Of a stretch of 64,000 nucleotides of DNA, positions 1 through 8,478 are shown piece by piece; within the stretch, counting starts at the first letter, position 1; the number at the start of each line of letters is the position of its first letter. The position numbers and the translations under genes are program-made. The stretch is taken from positions 1,984,001 to 2,048,000 of the forward strand of contig CP064963.1 of NCBI GenBank assembly GCA_016699165.1, written 5' to 3'. Under the pieces are notes generated by a model. It did no database searches. It was given only the letters and a program-made list of their open reading frames with translations, and was not told the DNA's origin. This DNA is from Candidatus Melainabacteria bacterium (GTDB taxonomy: Bacteria; Cyanobacteriota; Vampirovibrionia; Obscuribacterales; Obscuribacteraceae).

Positions 1-140
1 TAGCCGCAACCCACGAAAAAATATTCGACTGCTTTAGGGCAGCGAAACGACCGGTGGGCCAATAGTCTGTGATAACCGATTGTGGTGCCCAGGGTGCAAA
101 AGACCAAGGAGACCAGAAAGGACAGTGTGATTTCTAGCAT
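1..140 (-). CDS. Fatty-acid (acyl-CoA) desaturase, 5' part only
   Basis: The reverse strand from 140 down to the window edge is open and begins with ATG. It encodes a hydrophobic stretch followed by GTTIGYHRLLAHRSF, the first histidine box (HRLLAH) of membrane di-iron stearoyl-CoA/acyl-lipid desaturases. The family introduces a cis double bond into acyl chains at the membrane. Only about 46 codons are inside the window, so the other two histidine boxes cannot be checked. An in-frame TGA lies two codons upstream of the ATG. The part before the first box is about 23 residues, shorter than in most relatives as I recall them, so one N-terminal membrane segment may be missing. No clear Shine-Dalgarno is visible. 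Confidence 0.8.
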   Translation of the reverse strand, partial: MLEITLSFLVSLVFCTLGTTIGYHRLLAHRSFRCPKAVEYFFVGCG

Positions 141-300
141 TCGTCAACATTAACACGCTTACCTATTTGAAACTAATACAGTTTTTCAAAAAAAACTCCG
201 TTTCAGCTCAAAAACCGCGCCTTTTGGGCCTTATCGCGTGACATTAAAAAGTCGGACTGCTTATTGAAACTTATTCTAGATTATTCACGCCGAACTTAGG

Positions 301-1521
301 TCAAACACCCGAATCCAGCTGTTCCTGAGTTCGAGCAATCCAGCTAAGCTCTCGTAGTGAATCATCGGCAGAAATACGGCGAGTTCGGCTGTGATTGAGT
401 ACCACCACCGCTCTTTGCAGATCGAGGAAGCCAGTTCGCATTAAAAATTGGCACCGACAAGCACAATTAAGTGTGAATTCGTCTATCAATTCGGCTGACA
501 AAAGATTGTTTCCCATCTCTGCCATGGTCATATCTTCTTTGGTAAACACACCGGGCCGGGCTTCTTGGTGAACCGTTCCAGAAGCTGTTAGAAGTTGCCA
601 GAGTATTTTACAATCGTCTAAGGTGGCTGTGGATAGCGCCAATTCGGTAAGTGCAGAAGTAGGCGAGAAGCCCCGTTTGCTCACTTTGTTTAAAATTTCC
701 ACTGCTTGCACATCATTCAGCGTGGCGTTGATAACCATCTCTTGCAGTTTGAGCGCTATTTCCAAATCGGGCTGAGTGACAATTTTTTTCTGAATTAAGG
801 CGCGCCCTATCGGCACTTCGTTTTCCAGCGCAAACTCAAGTGCGCTAAGTAAATCGGCCTCTTCCACCAGTCCGCTTCTAATGAACAGCTCACCAATTAA
901 GGTGTGCGGACGCACCGGTCCTTTATAAAAACCAAGCTCTTTCAACGAAGTCTCAAGATCTGAGCGCCTGCGGCGTGTGGTTTTGAGCGCCTTAATCGCT
1001 TGCTCGCGACTTACTTTTCCGTCTCGAACCATAACTTGAGCAGAGAGTGCAGCGCTAAGCATTTCCTTGGAGATAGAACCATATAAAAGGATTATGCGAC
1101 CCAGTGGCAGCCCCGAGTCCTGACCATCTTTGAGGAATTTTTCAAGCTCATCTGCGCCAAGAAAACCGGCTTCACAAAGAATTTCGCCCAATCTAAAAGT
1201 GGGCTGTTTAGGCTGATTACTGCGCCCGCTCTGCTCCATCGCCTGAGGCAGAGTAATGTTTTGCCTGTAGACCATCGAAAGCAAAGCGACGGCATTTTCT
1301 AAATCTACTAAATTGTCGCGGACCATCGACTGCAATTGAACGCCTGAGTAAAGTACGTTCTCAGTCACAATTCCGCACATAACGAACATCTTGCCTACTG
1401 GCATGCTCGTTTGCTTGGAATACTCAATAGCTTCGAGCAGTTGCTGTGAAGTGAGCACGCCAGCGCGTATCATAAGCTCGCCCAACTTGATTGCTCTTGG
1501 ATTTTCAGTCATTTGTTCCAT
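301..1521 (-). CDS. Four-repeat protein related to GspE/MshE N-terminal-like domains
   Basis: The 406-residue soluble protein has no signal peptide. It is built from a repeat of about 98 residues starting near residues 13, 111 and 209, each opening LGE(L/I)xxxAGxL and followed by (L/V)PxGR(I/M). A degenerate fourth copy starts near 335. The pattern resembles the N-terminal domain of GspE/PilB-type ATPases, but there is no Walker A motif and no ATPase domain. The function is unknown; a scaffold or signalling role tied to type IV pilus or c-di-GMP-responsive machinery is only a guess from the domain family. An internal ATG at 1512 could be the true start. Divergent from the FAD oxidoreductase gene. 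Confidence 0.75.
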   Translation of the reverse strand: MEQMTENPRAIKLGELMIRAGVLTSQQLLEAIEYSKQTSMPVGKMFVMCGIVTENVLYSGVQLQSMVRDNLVDLENAVALLSMVYRQNITLPQAMEQSGRSNQPKQPTFRLGEILCEAGFLGADELEKFLKDGQDSGLPLGRIILLYGSISKEMLSAALSAQVMVRDGKVSREQAIKALKTTRRRRSDLETSLKELGFYKGPVRPHTLIGELFIRSGLVEEADLLSALEFALENEVPIGRALIQKKIVTQPDLEIALKLQEMVINATLNDVQAVEILNKVSKRGFSPTSALTELALSTATLDDCKILWQLLTASGTVHQEARPGVFTKEDMTMAEMGNNLLSAELIDEFTLNCACRCQFLMRTGFLDLQRAVVVLNHSRTRRISADDSLRELSWIARTQEQLDSGV

Positions 1522-1648
1522 CCCAGGGATAATAATTATTTACCCCTTGATTAGACGCTTTCATAAAGTATGAAGATTAGCAAGACAATATTTTTGGGAA
1601 TTAGCCTAAAATTAGGTTGTTGGCTTTTGCCGGGGAACTTTTTTCTTA

Positions 1649-3226
1649 ATGTCTGACAAGAAAGCGATAATCATAGGAGCCGGTCCAGCCGGATTGACCG
1701 CCGCCTACGAATTATTGGAGCGCACTGATGTGAAGCCGATAATTGTGGAGAAAAGCGACGTCATTGGCGGTCTTTCGAGGACCTACGAGTACAAAGGCAA
1801 CAAGCTTGATGTTGGTCCGCACCGTTTCTTTTCCAAATCAGACCGAGTGATGGACTGGTGGACGAGCAAGATTCCCATAGCCGGCGGCGAAGACGAAACA
1901 ATCACCTATCACAATAAACAGCGTCAGGTCAAAGGGCAAGAACTGAAGCCTGAAGACAACAAAATGATCTTGCTTAAAAGACGCACCCGAATTTACTATC
2001 TACGCAAATTTTTCGATTATCCAATTAGTTTGAAAGTGGCTACTTTCACCAATCTTGGTTTGGTAAAGACTATGCGAATTGGCTTCAGCTATATCAATTC
2101 GGTTTGTTTTCCAATCAAAAAAGAAAATAGTCTTGAAGATTTCATCACCAACAGATTTGGACGCGAGCTCTATCTGACCTTTTTCAAAGACTACACCGAA
2201 AAAGTGTGGGGAATTGACTGCAATAAAATCAGTGCTGCCTGGGGAGCGCAACGCATTAAAGGACTGAGCATCATGAAAGCAGTGTGGCATGCTTTCAAAA
2301 AAATATTTGCTGGCATTGGCGATGTAAAACAAAAGGGAACTGAAACTTCCCTTGTAGAACAGTTTCTCTATCCCGAACAAGGCACAGGCTCGATGTGGGA
2401 ACTTGTGGCCAATAGAGTGAAAGAACGCGGCGGCGTAATATTGCTCGATAAAGATGTCGAATCAATAAAATTAAACGATGCCACCAAACAAATTACTGCA
2501 GTAGAAGTAAAAGATGCAAAAACAGGCGAGACAACACTTTTGGAAGGAGATTATTTCTTTTCATCGATGCCTGTGCGCGAGCTAATTAGCAAATTTGATA
2601 CCAAAGTGCCACCAAACGTAAAAGAAGTAAGCGATGGTCTTGTCTATCGCGACTTCATCGAAGTGGGGCTCCTAGTCAAGAAATTGAAGATTACAGACGA
2701 GTTGTCGAACGGTCGTTTTATCATTGCAGACAACTGGATTTATGTGCAAGAAAATGATGTTTTAATAGGTCGCTTGCAGATTTATAATAACTGGGGACGC
2801 CACATGGTGGCAGATCCAGACAACACTGTTTGGCTTGGTCTTGAATATTTTTGCAACGACACAGACGACATCTGGACATGGTCTGATGACAGATTGAAAG
2901 AACTTGGTGCAATGGAATTAGACAAAATCGGCATTATAAACAAAGCTGATGTGCTCGATGCCATGGTCATTCGCATGCCTAAAACTTATCCTGGATATTT
3001 TGGCACTTACGATAGATTCCAGGAAATCCAGGACTATGTAAGCACTTTTGACAATCTGTTTTTGGTTGGTCGCAACGGCATGCACAAATATAATAACCAG
3101 GACCACTCAATGCTCACGGCTATGGTGTGCGTCGACAATATCGCCAGTGGTATCAAAACCAAAGAAAATATTTGGGACGTTAATACCGAAATGGAATATC
3201 ACGAAGAGAAGAACGCTCAAACTTAA
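1649..3226 (+). CDS. FAD-dependent oxidoreductase, protoporphyrinogen-oxidase/UDP-galactopyranose-mutase-like
   Basis: This 525-residue flavoprotein has an N-terminal Rossmann dinucleotide fold. GAGPAG at residues 10-15 is followed by the acidic end VEKSDVIGG and the RxxDVGPHRFF segment typical of the amine-oxidase/protoporphyrinogen-oxidase/UDP-galactopyranose-mutase superfamily. A C-terminal LVGRNGMHKYNNQDHS segment is the usual second FAD contact. Substrate is unknown; relatives with the GPHRFF signature often sit in sugar or lipid glycan loci, but nothing here fixes it. A purine-rich GGGGAA lies before the ATG. Its stop overlaps the last 4 bases of convergent aroA. Confidence 0.8.
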   Translation: MSDKKAIIIGAGPAGLTAAYELLERTDVKPIIVEKSDVIGGLSRTYEYKGNKLDVGPHRFFSKSDRVMDWWTSKIPIAGGEDETITYHNKQRQVKGQELKPEDNKMILLKRRTRIYYLRKFFDYPISLKVATFTNLGLVKTMRIGFSYINSVCFPIKKENSLEDFITNRFGRELYLTFFKDYTEKVWGIDCNKISAAWGAQRIKGLSIMKAVWHAFKKIFAGIGDVKQKGTETSLVEQFLYPEQGTGSMWELVANRVKERGGVILLDKDVESIKLNDATKQITAVEVKDAKTGETTLLEGDYFFSSMPVRELISKFDTKVPPNVKEVSDGLVYRDFIEVGLLVKKLKITDELSNGRFIIADNWIYVQENDVLIGRLQIYNNWGRHMVADPDNTVWLGLEYFCNDTDDIWTWSDDRLKELGAMELDKIGIINKADVLDAMVIRMPKTYPGYFGTYDRFQEIQDYVSTFDNLFLVGRNGMHKYNNQDHSMLTAMVCVDNIASGIKTKENIWDVNTEMEYHEEKNAQT

Positions 3227-4497
3227 ACCTTGATCAAGTCAAGATCTGCCTTAAAAGCGGGATAAGAAACTGCGATGCAATCCAGATTGTCTATTTCAAC
3301 AGGTTGCTCAAATAGCAGATTTGCAATTAATCCGGTCATTGCAAGTCTATGGTCACCACTGGTTTTCCATAGAGATCCGCCTGGCACTGTCAAACTTCCC
3401 TCTATCTCAAAGTCATCGCCACTAGATTTAATAGACACTCCAGCGCTTTTCAAATTATCGACTAGCAGAGACAATCTATCACTTTCTTTGTGACGCAATT
3501 CGCTTGCATTATGAACAATAAACTTCCCCTGACAAAATGCGCCAGCCAGAGCTAAAACAGGTAATTCATCTATGCCAGTGGCTAATTCGCCAGACTTAAT
3601 TGTTATTCCATTCAGTCTGTTTTTATGCTGAACACTAACCGTGGCAACTGGCTCCTGACACAAAAGACGCGTGTTTGTGATTTCGATTGACGCGCCCATT
3701 TTGGACAAAATATCTAATACCAGAGTTCGACCTGGATCAATTCCCAAGTTATCTATTGATATATCAGAACCAGATAAAAGAGATGCTGCAACAATGAAAT
3801 ACGCAGCAGAAGAAATGTCCCCTGGCACTATCATCTCAAACGGCGAAATCTGGCTCTTCAAGCCAAATACACCCAATTGCAGAGGACTGCTTGAGCGCAT
3901 GGGTAAGTCCAAATGTTTGAGCATATTTCGAGTATGGTTGCGCACCTTATTTGGTACCACGCAAGATGTCTCGCCTTCGGCTTGCAAACCAGCCAAAATA
4001 ATTGCAGTCTGTACCTGCGCAGATGAATGTTCAATCTGGAAAGACTGTCCTTCAAGCGAATTTCCGTGCACAACCACAGGAGCGTGCATGTTATCAGTTA
4101 ACTCAAACTCGGCACCCATCTGGCGCAACGGCTCACTTACTCGCTTGAGGGGACGTCTTTGTAATGATTCATCTCCAGTTATTGCCGCAGTAAATGGACG
4201 CCCAGCTAAAAGTCCCATCAACAATCTAAGAGTAGTTCCGCTGTTTTCAGCATCAAGAGTTTCTTGGGGTCTTTGAAGCGAATTTATCCCCTGGCAGGTC
4301 AAGATGACATCGCCATCGTCAAATTTAAAATCGAGTCCTAATTGGCTTAGACATTTAATTGTGCTCAAACAATCAAGCGCGGGGCTGGGATTGATTATCC
4401 TGCTTGTGCCCTGGCTGAAGGCACCGAAAAAATAGGCACGATGCGTTATGGACTTATCGCCCGGAACGATCAAATTTTTACCTTGTAGGCTTGCCAT
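3223..4497 (-). CDS. aroA: 5-enolpyruvylshikimate-3-phosphate synthase
   Basis: AroA transfers enolpyruvyl from PEP to shikimate-3-phosphate, the sixth shikimate step. The 424-residue protein is full length. VPGDKSITHR (residues 11-20) is the shikimate-3-phosphate site, NSGTTLRL begins at 85, and later IDELPVLALAGA, LRHKESDRL and GDHRLAMT supply the expected catalytic Asp, Lys, Arg and His positions. The gene is divergent from aroC across a 59-bp gap, so the two may share a control region. It ends against the convergent FAD oxidoreductase gene. Confidence 0.97.
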   Translation of the reverse strand: MASLQGKNLIVPGDKSITHRAYFFGAFSQGTSRIINPSPALDCLSTIKCLSQLGLDFKFDDGDVILTCQGINSLQRPQETLDAENSGTTLRLLMGLLAGRPFTAAITGDESLQRRPLKRVSEPLRQMGAEFELTDNMHAPVVVHGNSLEGQSFQIEHSSAQVQTAIILAGLQAEGETSCVVPNKVRNHTRNMLKHLDLPMRSSSPLQLGVFGLKSQISPFEMIVPGDISSAAYFIVAASLLSGSDISIDNLGIDPGRTLVLDILSKMGASIEITNTRLLCQEPVATVSVQHKNRLNGITIKSGELATGIDELPVLALAGAFCQGKFIVHNASELRHKESDRLSLLVDNLKSAGVSIKSSGDDFEIEGSLTVPGGSLWKTSGDHRLAMTGLIANLLFEQPVEIDNLDCIAVSYPAFKADLDLIKV

Positions 4498-4556
4498 AGA
4501 TTTTATACTGTAAACTCTGACCTATCATAGAAGAATCGAAGGAAGCTTTTGCATCG

Positions 4557-5708
4557 ATGTTGCGTTTTTTAACTGCAGGCGAATCTCACGGACCCAGTCT
4601 CACCGCGATACTGGAAGGATTTCCAAGCGGACTAAAAATAGATATAAACAAATTGAACGCCGAACTGAAGGCCAGACAAAGCGGCTATGGTCGAAATTCG
4701 CGTCAAAAAATCGAAGACGACAAAGTAACTTTTTCTGGCGGTATCAGAGGTGGTATCACCACCGGCGGTCCCATTTGTATGCACATTGAAAACAAAGACT
4801 TTGAAAATTGGCGTGAAGTCATGTCTTTGGACGGTGAGATTAACACGCCCAAAGAAAAAATTGTTGATTGTTTTCGTCCCGGTCATGCCGATTTGGCAGG
4901 CACAATAAAATACGGACACAAAGATATTCGCGAAGTTATTGAGCGAGCAAGCGCACGCGAAACTGCTACACGAGTAGCTGTAGGTGCTATTTGCCAGCAA
5001 CTGCTCAATCATTTCGATATAAAATTAGCTTGCCACGTTATGCAAGTTGGACAAGTGAAAGCTAAGTCTCAAGCCGAATGTGAAGATTTGAACATGCTTA
5101 TGAGCAATGCCACCAAGTCTGAAATTCTTTGCGCCGACAAGAATCAGTCTGAAGCAATGATTGAAATCATAAAAAAGACCTGGGGTGAAGGTGACAGCCT
5201 GGGCGGCGTAGTAGAAATTTTAGTAGACAATTTGCCTGTCGGTCTTGGCTCTTATGTCCACTGGGACAGGCGCCTGGACGGGCGTTTAGCCCAAGGTCTT
5301 ATGTCTGTACATGCCATCAAAGCAGTGGAAGTGGGCGACGGCATTGAAGCAAGTAGCCTAACTGGCTCGATGGTGCACGATGCCATTTATCCAGCACAAG
5401 CTGGAGACAAATTGTCCTTTGCTCGAAAGACAAACAAAGCAGGCGGCATAGAAGGCGGCATGACCAACGGTTCGCGTTTAGTGATAAGAGCTTATATGAA
5501 ACCTATCCCGACTCTTGTAAAGGGATTAGACTCAATTTCTTTTCCAGACTTTAAATCTAAGAAAGCACGTTATGAGCGCTCGGACGTTTGCGCCATCAGC
5601 GCTTGCGCCATTGTCTGCAAGAACATGGCAGCTTTTGTCCTAGCCCAAGCTTTGCTTGAAAAATTCGGCGGTGATTCAGTTGATCAGATCAACTTATCGG
5701 ACGCTTGA
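4557..5708 (+). CDS. aroC: Chorismate synthase
   Basis: AroC makes chorismate from 5-enolpyruvylshikimate-3-phosphate, using reduced FMN. The 383 residues match a full-length enzyme. The N-terminal signature LTAGESHGPSLTAILEGFP is followed by GHADLAGTIKYGHKDIREV and ERASARETATRVAVGA, then MSVHAIKAVEVGDG and GGMTNG, all typical FMN- and substrate-binding stretches. A GAAGGA Shine-Dalgarno lies upstream of the ATG. aroB follows 81 bp downstream on the same strand. Confidence 0.97.
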   Translation: MLRFLTAGESHGPSLTAILEGFPSGLKIDINKLNAELKARQSGYGRNSRQKIEDDKVTFSGGIRGGITTGGPICMHIENKDFENWREVMSLDGEINTPKEKIVDCFRPGHADLAGTIKYGHKDIREVIERASARETATRVAVGAICQQLLNHFDIKLACHVMQVGQVKAKSQAECEDLNMLMSNATKSEILCADKNQSEAMIEIIKKTWGEGDSLGGVVEILVDNLPVGLGSYVHWDRRLDGRLAQGLMSVHAIKAVEVGDGIEASSLTGSMVHDAIYPAQAGDKLSFARKTNKAGGIEGGMTNGSRLVIRAYMKPIPTLVKGLDSISFPDFKSKKARYERSDVCAISACAIVCKNMAAFVLAQALLEKFGGDSVDQINLSDA

Positions 5709-5789
5709 GATTTTTATGTAGCCAAGGATAGAAGCAGGTAGAAGACGGGGAATGATCTTCTCAGTTTAGTCTAGGGAGACAAATTCGAT

Positions 5790-6932
5790 ATGCGCCACAA
5801 AAGCCGCCACAAAGGTCCGGTCATCACAATGCTCTGGAATACGGCGTTGGAAGTCAAAACCCGCGTTGCCGTTGGTGCAGGCGCTCGAACCAAGCTCTCT
5901 GGAACTCTTGCTCAAATTGGGGCGGGCAAACATGTTCTAGTGCTCTGTCAACATTCAGCAGCCGTTCACTGGCTGCGCGACGTACTTTCGCAATTGCCCG
6001 CAGAAGATTATCAAGTCACCACTCTGGAAGTGCCAGACGGCGATTCGTGCAAAACGACAGACTGGCTCATTAGAATTTGGGACCACTTGCAGGAGCGCGG
6101 CTTCAGCCGCCAGGATTCAATTGTTGCACTTGGTGGTGGTTCAGTTTCTGACCTAGCTGGTTTTGCCGCTGCCACTTACATGCGCGGCTTGAATCTAGTT
6201 GTTGTCCCAACTTCGCTTCTGGCGCAGGTAGACGCTTCCATTGGTGGCAAAAACGCAATTAATTTGCCTCAAGGCAAAAATCTGGCTGGTACATTTTATT
6301 TTCCCAAAGCGGTTTTGGCGGACCAGGAGCTTCTAGCAACAGTGCCCAAAGCACAGCTCATGAGCGGTGTGGCTGAAATTTTAAAATACGCCCTAATCGA
6401 AGAAACCGTTGCCAAACATTCTGATTACGAAAAAGGGCCAAAACCAATTATCGAAATTCTAGAAGGTGTCATAAACGATGGCTTCGACGTAGAAGACCCT
6501 CAGGTGGCTGGTCTTATCACAAGTTGTATCAAGATGAAACTATTTGTGGTGGCACGCGATCCCAAAGACATTAACCTTCGCAGAGTGTTGAATCTGGGTC
6601 ACACACTGGGTCACGCACTTGAATCTGCAGGCGAATTCAAACTTAGTCACGGCGAAGCTGTAGGCGTAGGAATAGTTCATGCAGCAAAGCTTGCTGTAAC
6701 TCTAAAAAAGCTTCCAAAAGCAGAGCTTGAGCGCATCAAAGATATTTTGTTCAAAGCCGAATTACCTATGGAGATTCCGGCAAAAACACCCAAAGAAAAA
6801 CTTATTGCAAGCATGGAATTAGATAAAAAACGCGAAGGCGACAAGATTAAGCTTATATTGCCTGATGGGAAGCTCGGCACAGTCGACTATGACTACAGCA
6901 TGCCAATTTCAGACTTAGGCAAACTGGTTTAA
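5790..6932 (+). CDS. aroB: 3-dehydroquinate synthase
   Basis: AroB converts DAHP to 3-dehydroquinate with NAD and a divalent metal. The NAD-binding segment ALGGGSVSDLAGFAAATYMRG and PTSLLAQVDASIGGK are present. The metal ligands appear as Glu in SGVAEILKYALIEE and His in LGHTLGHALE and LSHGEAVGVG. Length is 380 aa. I keep the first ATG because AGGGAGA precedes it; an ATG at 5829 would remove 13 basic residues and fits family N-termini equally well. The next gene starts 5 nt after the stop. Confidence 0.96.
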   Translation: MRHKSRHKGPVITMLWNTALEVKTRVAVGAGARTKLSGTLAQIGAGKHVLVLCQHSAAVHWLRDVLSQLPAEDYQVTTLEVPDGDSCKTTDWLIRIWDHLQERGFSRQDSIVALGGGSVSDLAGFAAATYMRGLNLVVVPTSLLAQVDASIGGKNAINLPQGKNLAGTFYFPKAVLADQELLATVPKAQLMSGVAEILKYALIEETVAKHSDYEKGPKPIIEILEGVINDGFDVEDPQVAGLITSCIKMKLFVVARDPKDINLRRVLNLGHTLGHALESAGEFKLSHGEAVGVGIVHAAKLAVTLKKLPKAELERIKDILFKAELPMEIPAKTPKEKLIASMELDKKREGDKIKLILPDGKLGTVDYDYSMPISDLGKLV

Positions 6933-6937
6933 ATTTA

Positions 6938-8107
6938 GTGAGCGTAAATTATCAAACAATTGTGGTTGGACTGGGCGCAATGGGCAGTTCGAGCGTCTAT
7001 CAGCTTGCGTTGCGCGGTATCAAAACACTTGGCATAGACCAGTTCTCTCCGCCGCATACACTTGGCTCCACCCACGGTGACACACGCATCACTCGCAAAG
7101 GGATAGGTGAGGGGGTTCAGTACACGCCACTTTCGCTTCGGTCCTATCAGATAATCGAAGCAATTGAAAAGGACACCAAAGCAGATTTGTTGCAAATCAC
7201 AGGCGGACTAATAATCTGTAGCGCGCCTGACAGCCGGGCTCGCCATACCCAAGCCTTTTTTCAAAACACTGTTGATGCGGCAAAAAAATATAATATCAAA
7301 CACGATATTTTAAGCGCGCAAGATGTGCAAAAAAAATTTCCCCAATTCAATATTTCAAACGACGAAGTTGGTTACTACGAGTATGACGCTGGCATCATGC
7401 GCCCCGAGCGCATTGTAGAGCGACAGTTAGCCCTGGCACGAAATCTTGGTGCAGATATTCACACAAACGAAAAACTAATTGATTTTAGTGAAACTGCAGG
7501 TGGTGTCACTGTAAAAACAGACAAGAATACCTACCAATGTCAAAATCTTGTTTTGTCCGTAGGACCCTGGCTTGTGAAGACCGTTTCAGAAAAAACATTC
7601 GATGCTATTTTTAAAATCTATAGACAAGTTCTTTACTGGTTCGATGTCTCTGCTGCTTACCAAGATTTTTCGCCGCCAGCATTTCCCATTTTCATTTGGG
7701 AATTAAAATCAGACCAAAACGGCATGTACGGATTTCCAGCAGTCGATGGACCAGATGGCGGATTCAAAATTGCTTTCGAGCAATATGACAAAACTTGCGA
7801 CCCTGACACAGTCAATCGAGAAGTGTCCAAAGATGAAATTGAGTCAATGTTCAAAAATTATGTGGCTTCAAATTTTCCCAAAGCCAATAGCACTTGCGTC
7901 AAATCGGCCACTTGTCTCTACACGGTCACCCCGGACGGTGCCTTTGTGATTGACTGGATGCCAGGCTCTAAAAGAGTAGTCTTATGCTCACCATGCTCTG
8001 GTCACGGCTTTAAACACTCGCCAGCCATCGGAGAATGCATTGCCGATCTCGTAACGACGGGCGAATCGAGAATAGACTTAAGTTCGTTTAAGCTCGACAG
8101 ATTTTAA
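6938..8107 (+). CDS. Sarcosine oxidase / N-methyltryptophan oxidase-like flavoenzyme
   Basis: This is a 389-residue FAD amine oxidase of the monomeric sarcosine oxidase/SolA family, which oxidatively demethylates N-methyl amino acids and releases peroxide. VVGLGAMGSSSVYQLA is the dinucleotide fold and STHGDTRITR is the family flavin segment. Cys in the CLYTVTPDGAFVIDWMP motif matches the residue that covalently binds FAD in monomeric sarcosine oxidase, and CSGHGFKHSPAIGE closes the FAD site. The start is a GTG 5 nt after aroB, so it is probably cotranscribed although not part of the shikimate pathway. The true amine substrate is unknown. Confidence 0.88.
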   Translation: MSVNYQTIVVGLGAMGSSSVYQLALRGIKTLGIDQFSPPHTLGSTHGDTRITRKGIGEGVQYTPLSLRSYQIIEAIEKDTKADLLQITGGLIICSAPDSRARHTQAFFQNTVDAAKKYNIKHDILSAQDVQKKFPQFNISNDEVGYYEYDAGIMRPERIVERQLALARNLGADIHTNEKLIDFSETAGGVTVKTDKNTYQCQNLVLSVGPWLVKTVSEKTFDAIFKIYRQVLYWFDVSAAYQDFSPPAFPIFIWELKSDQNGMYGFPAVDGPDGGFKIAFEQYDKTCDPDTVNREVSKDEIESMFKNYVASNFPKANSTCVKSATCLYTVTPDGAFVIDWMPGSKRVVLCSPCSGHGFKHSPAIGECIADLVTTGESRIDLSSFKLDRF

Positions 8108-8253
8108 TCGGCTGACTTCTTGCCTTCTTCTGGAGCATCATTTTTAAATGGCTCGAAGTAAAGTTTGCGGCCACCAAAAATAAAGGTTGCTGCAGCAAGC
8201 CAACCTAAAACAATCAGTATGAATACTTGCCAAGTGGTACCTTCAGGTTGCAT
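8104..8253 (-). CDS. Small single-span membrane protein
   Basis: I place the start at the ATG at 8253, because GGAGAAAAG lies about 10 nt upstream of it; a longer reading to 8298 has no such site. The 49-residue product starts MQPEGTTWQ, has one hydrophobic segment (about residues 9-27), then a basic-acidic tail FEPFKNDAPEEGKKSAD. No family is recognised. It overlaps the end of the convergent oxidase gene by 4 bp. The Shine-Dalgarno and the clean one-TM design make it likely to be real. Confidence 0.6.
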   Translation of the reverse strand: MQPEGTTWQVFILIVLGWLAAATFIFGGRKLYFEPFKNDAPEEGKKSAD

Positions 8254-8419
8254 TTGATTCTTTTCTCCGCATCGACTGTCTATATTGTATATGGACATTA
8301 TAATCTTTTGAAACAGTCCTTTGCAGCTAGTTAATCCAGGCTATTACCGGCACGGCGGTTTCGGTAGGGGCCCTGACCTAGCTTTAGGGTTTCAAAGGTA
8401 ATGGCTACCTCGCCAAATC

Positions 8420-8428
8420 TGTTATAAG
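8420..8428 (+). promoter_or_regulatory. Extended -10 promoter element for the Lys/Pro-rich secreted protein
   Basis: TGTTATAAG matches an extended -10 (TG-n-TATAAG). It lies about 50 nt before the ATG at 8479, which has AGAGGAAA as ribosome site. Upstream, 8375-8412 can fold into two small hairpins (CCCT/AGGG and AGGTA/TACCT). I could not match these to a known riboswitch. Confidence 0.4.
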
Positions 8429-8478
8429 ATCTTCGAATCATCAAGTGAATAGTCACTCCGGTCAAAAGAGGAAATTCA

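Noticed and set aside
8299..8419. Possible riboswitch upstream of the Lys/Pro-rich gene
   Set aside because: The hairpins do not match cyclic-di-GMP, cobalamin, SAM or fluoride riboswitch cores that I know, and they lie mainly upstream of the likely promoter.
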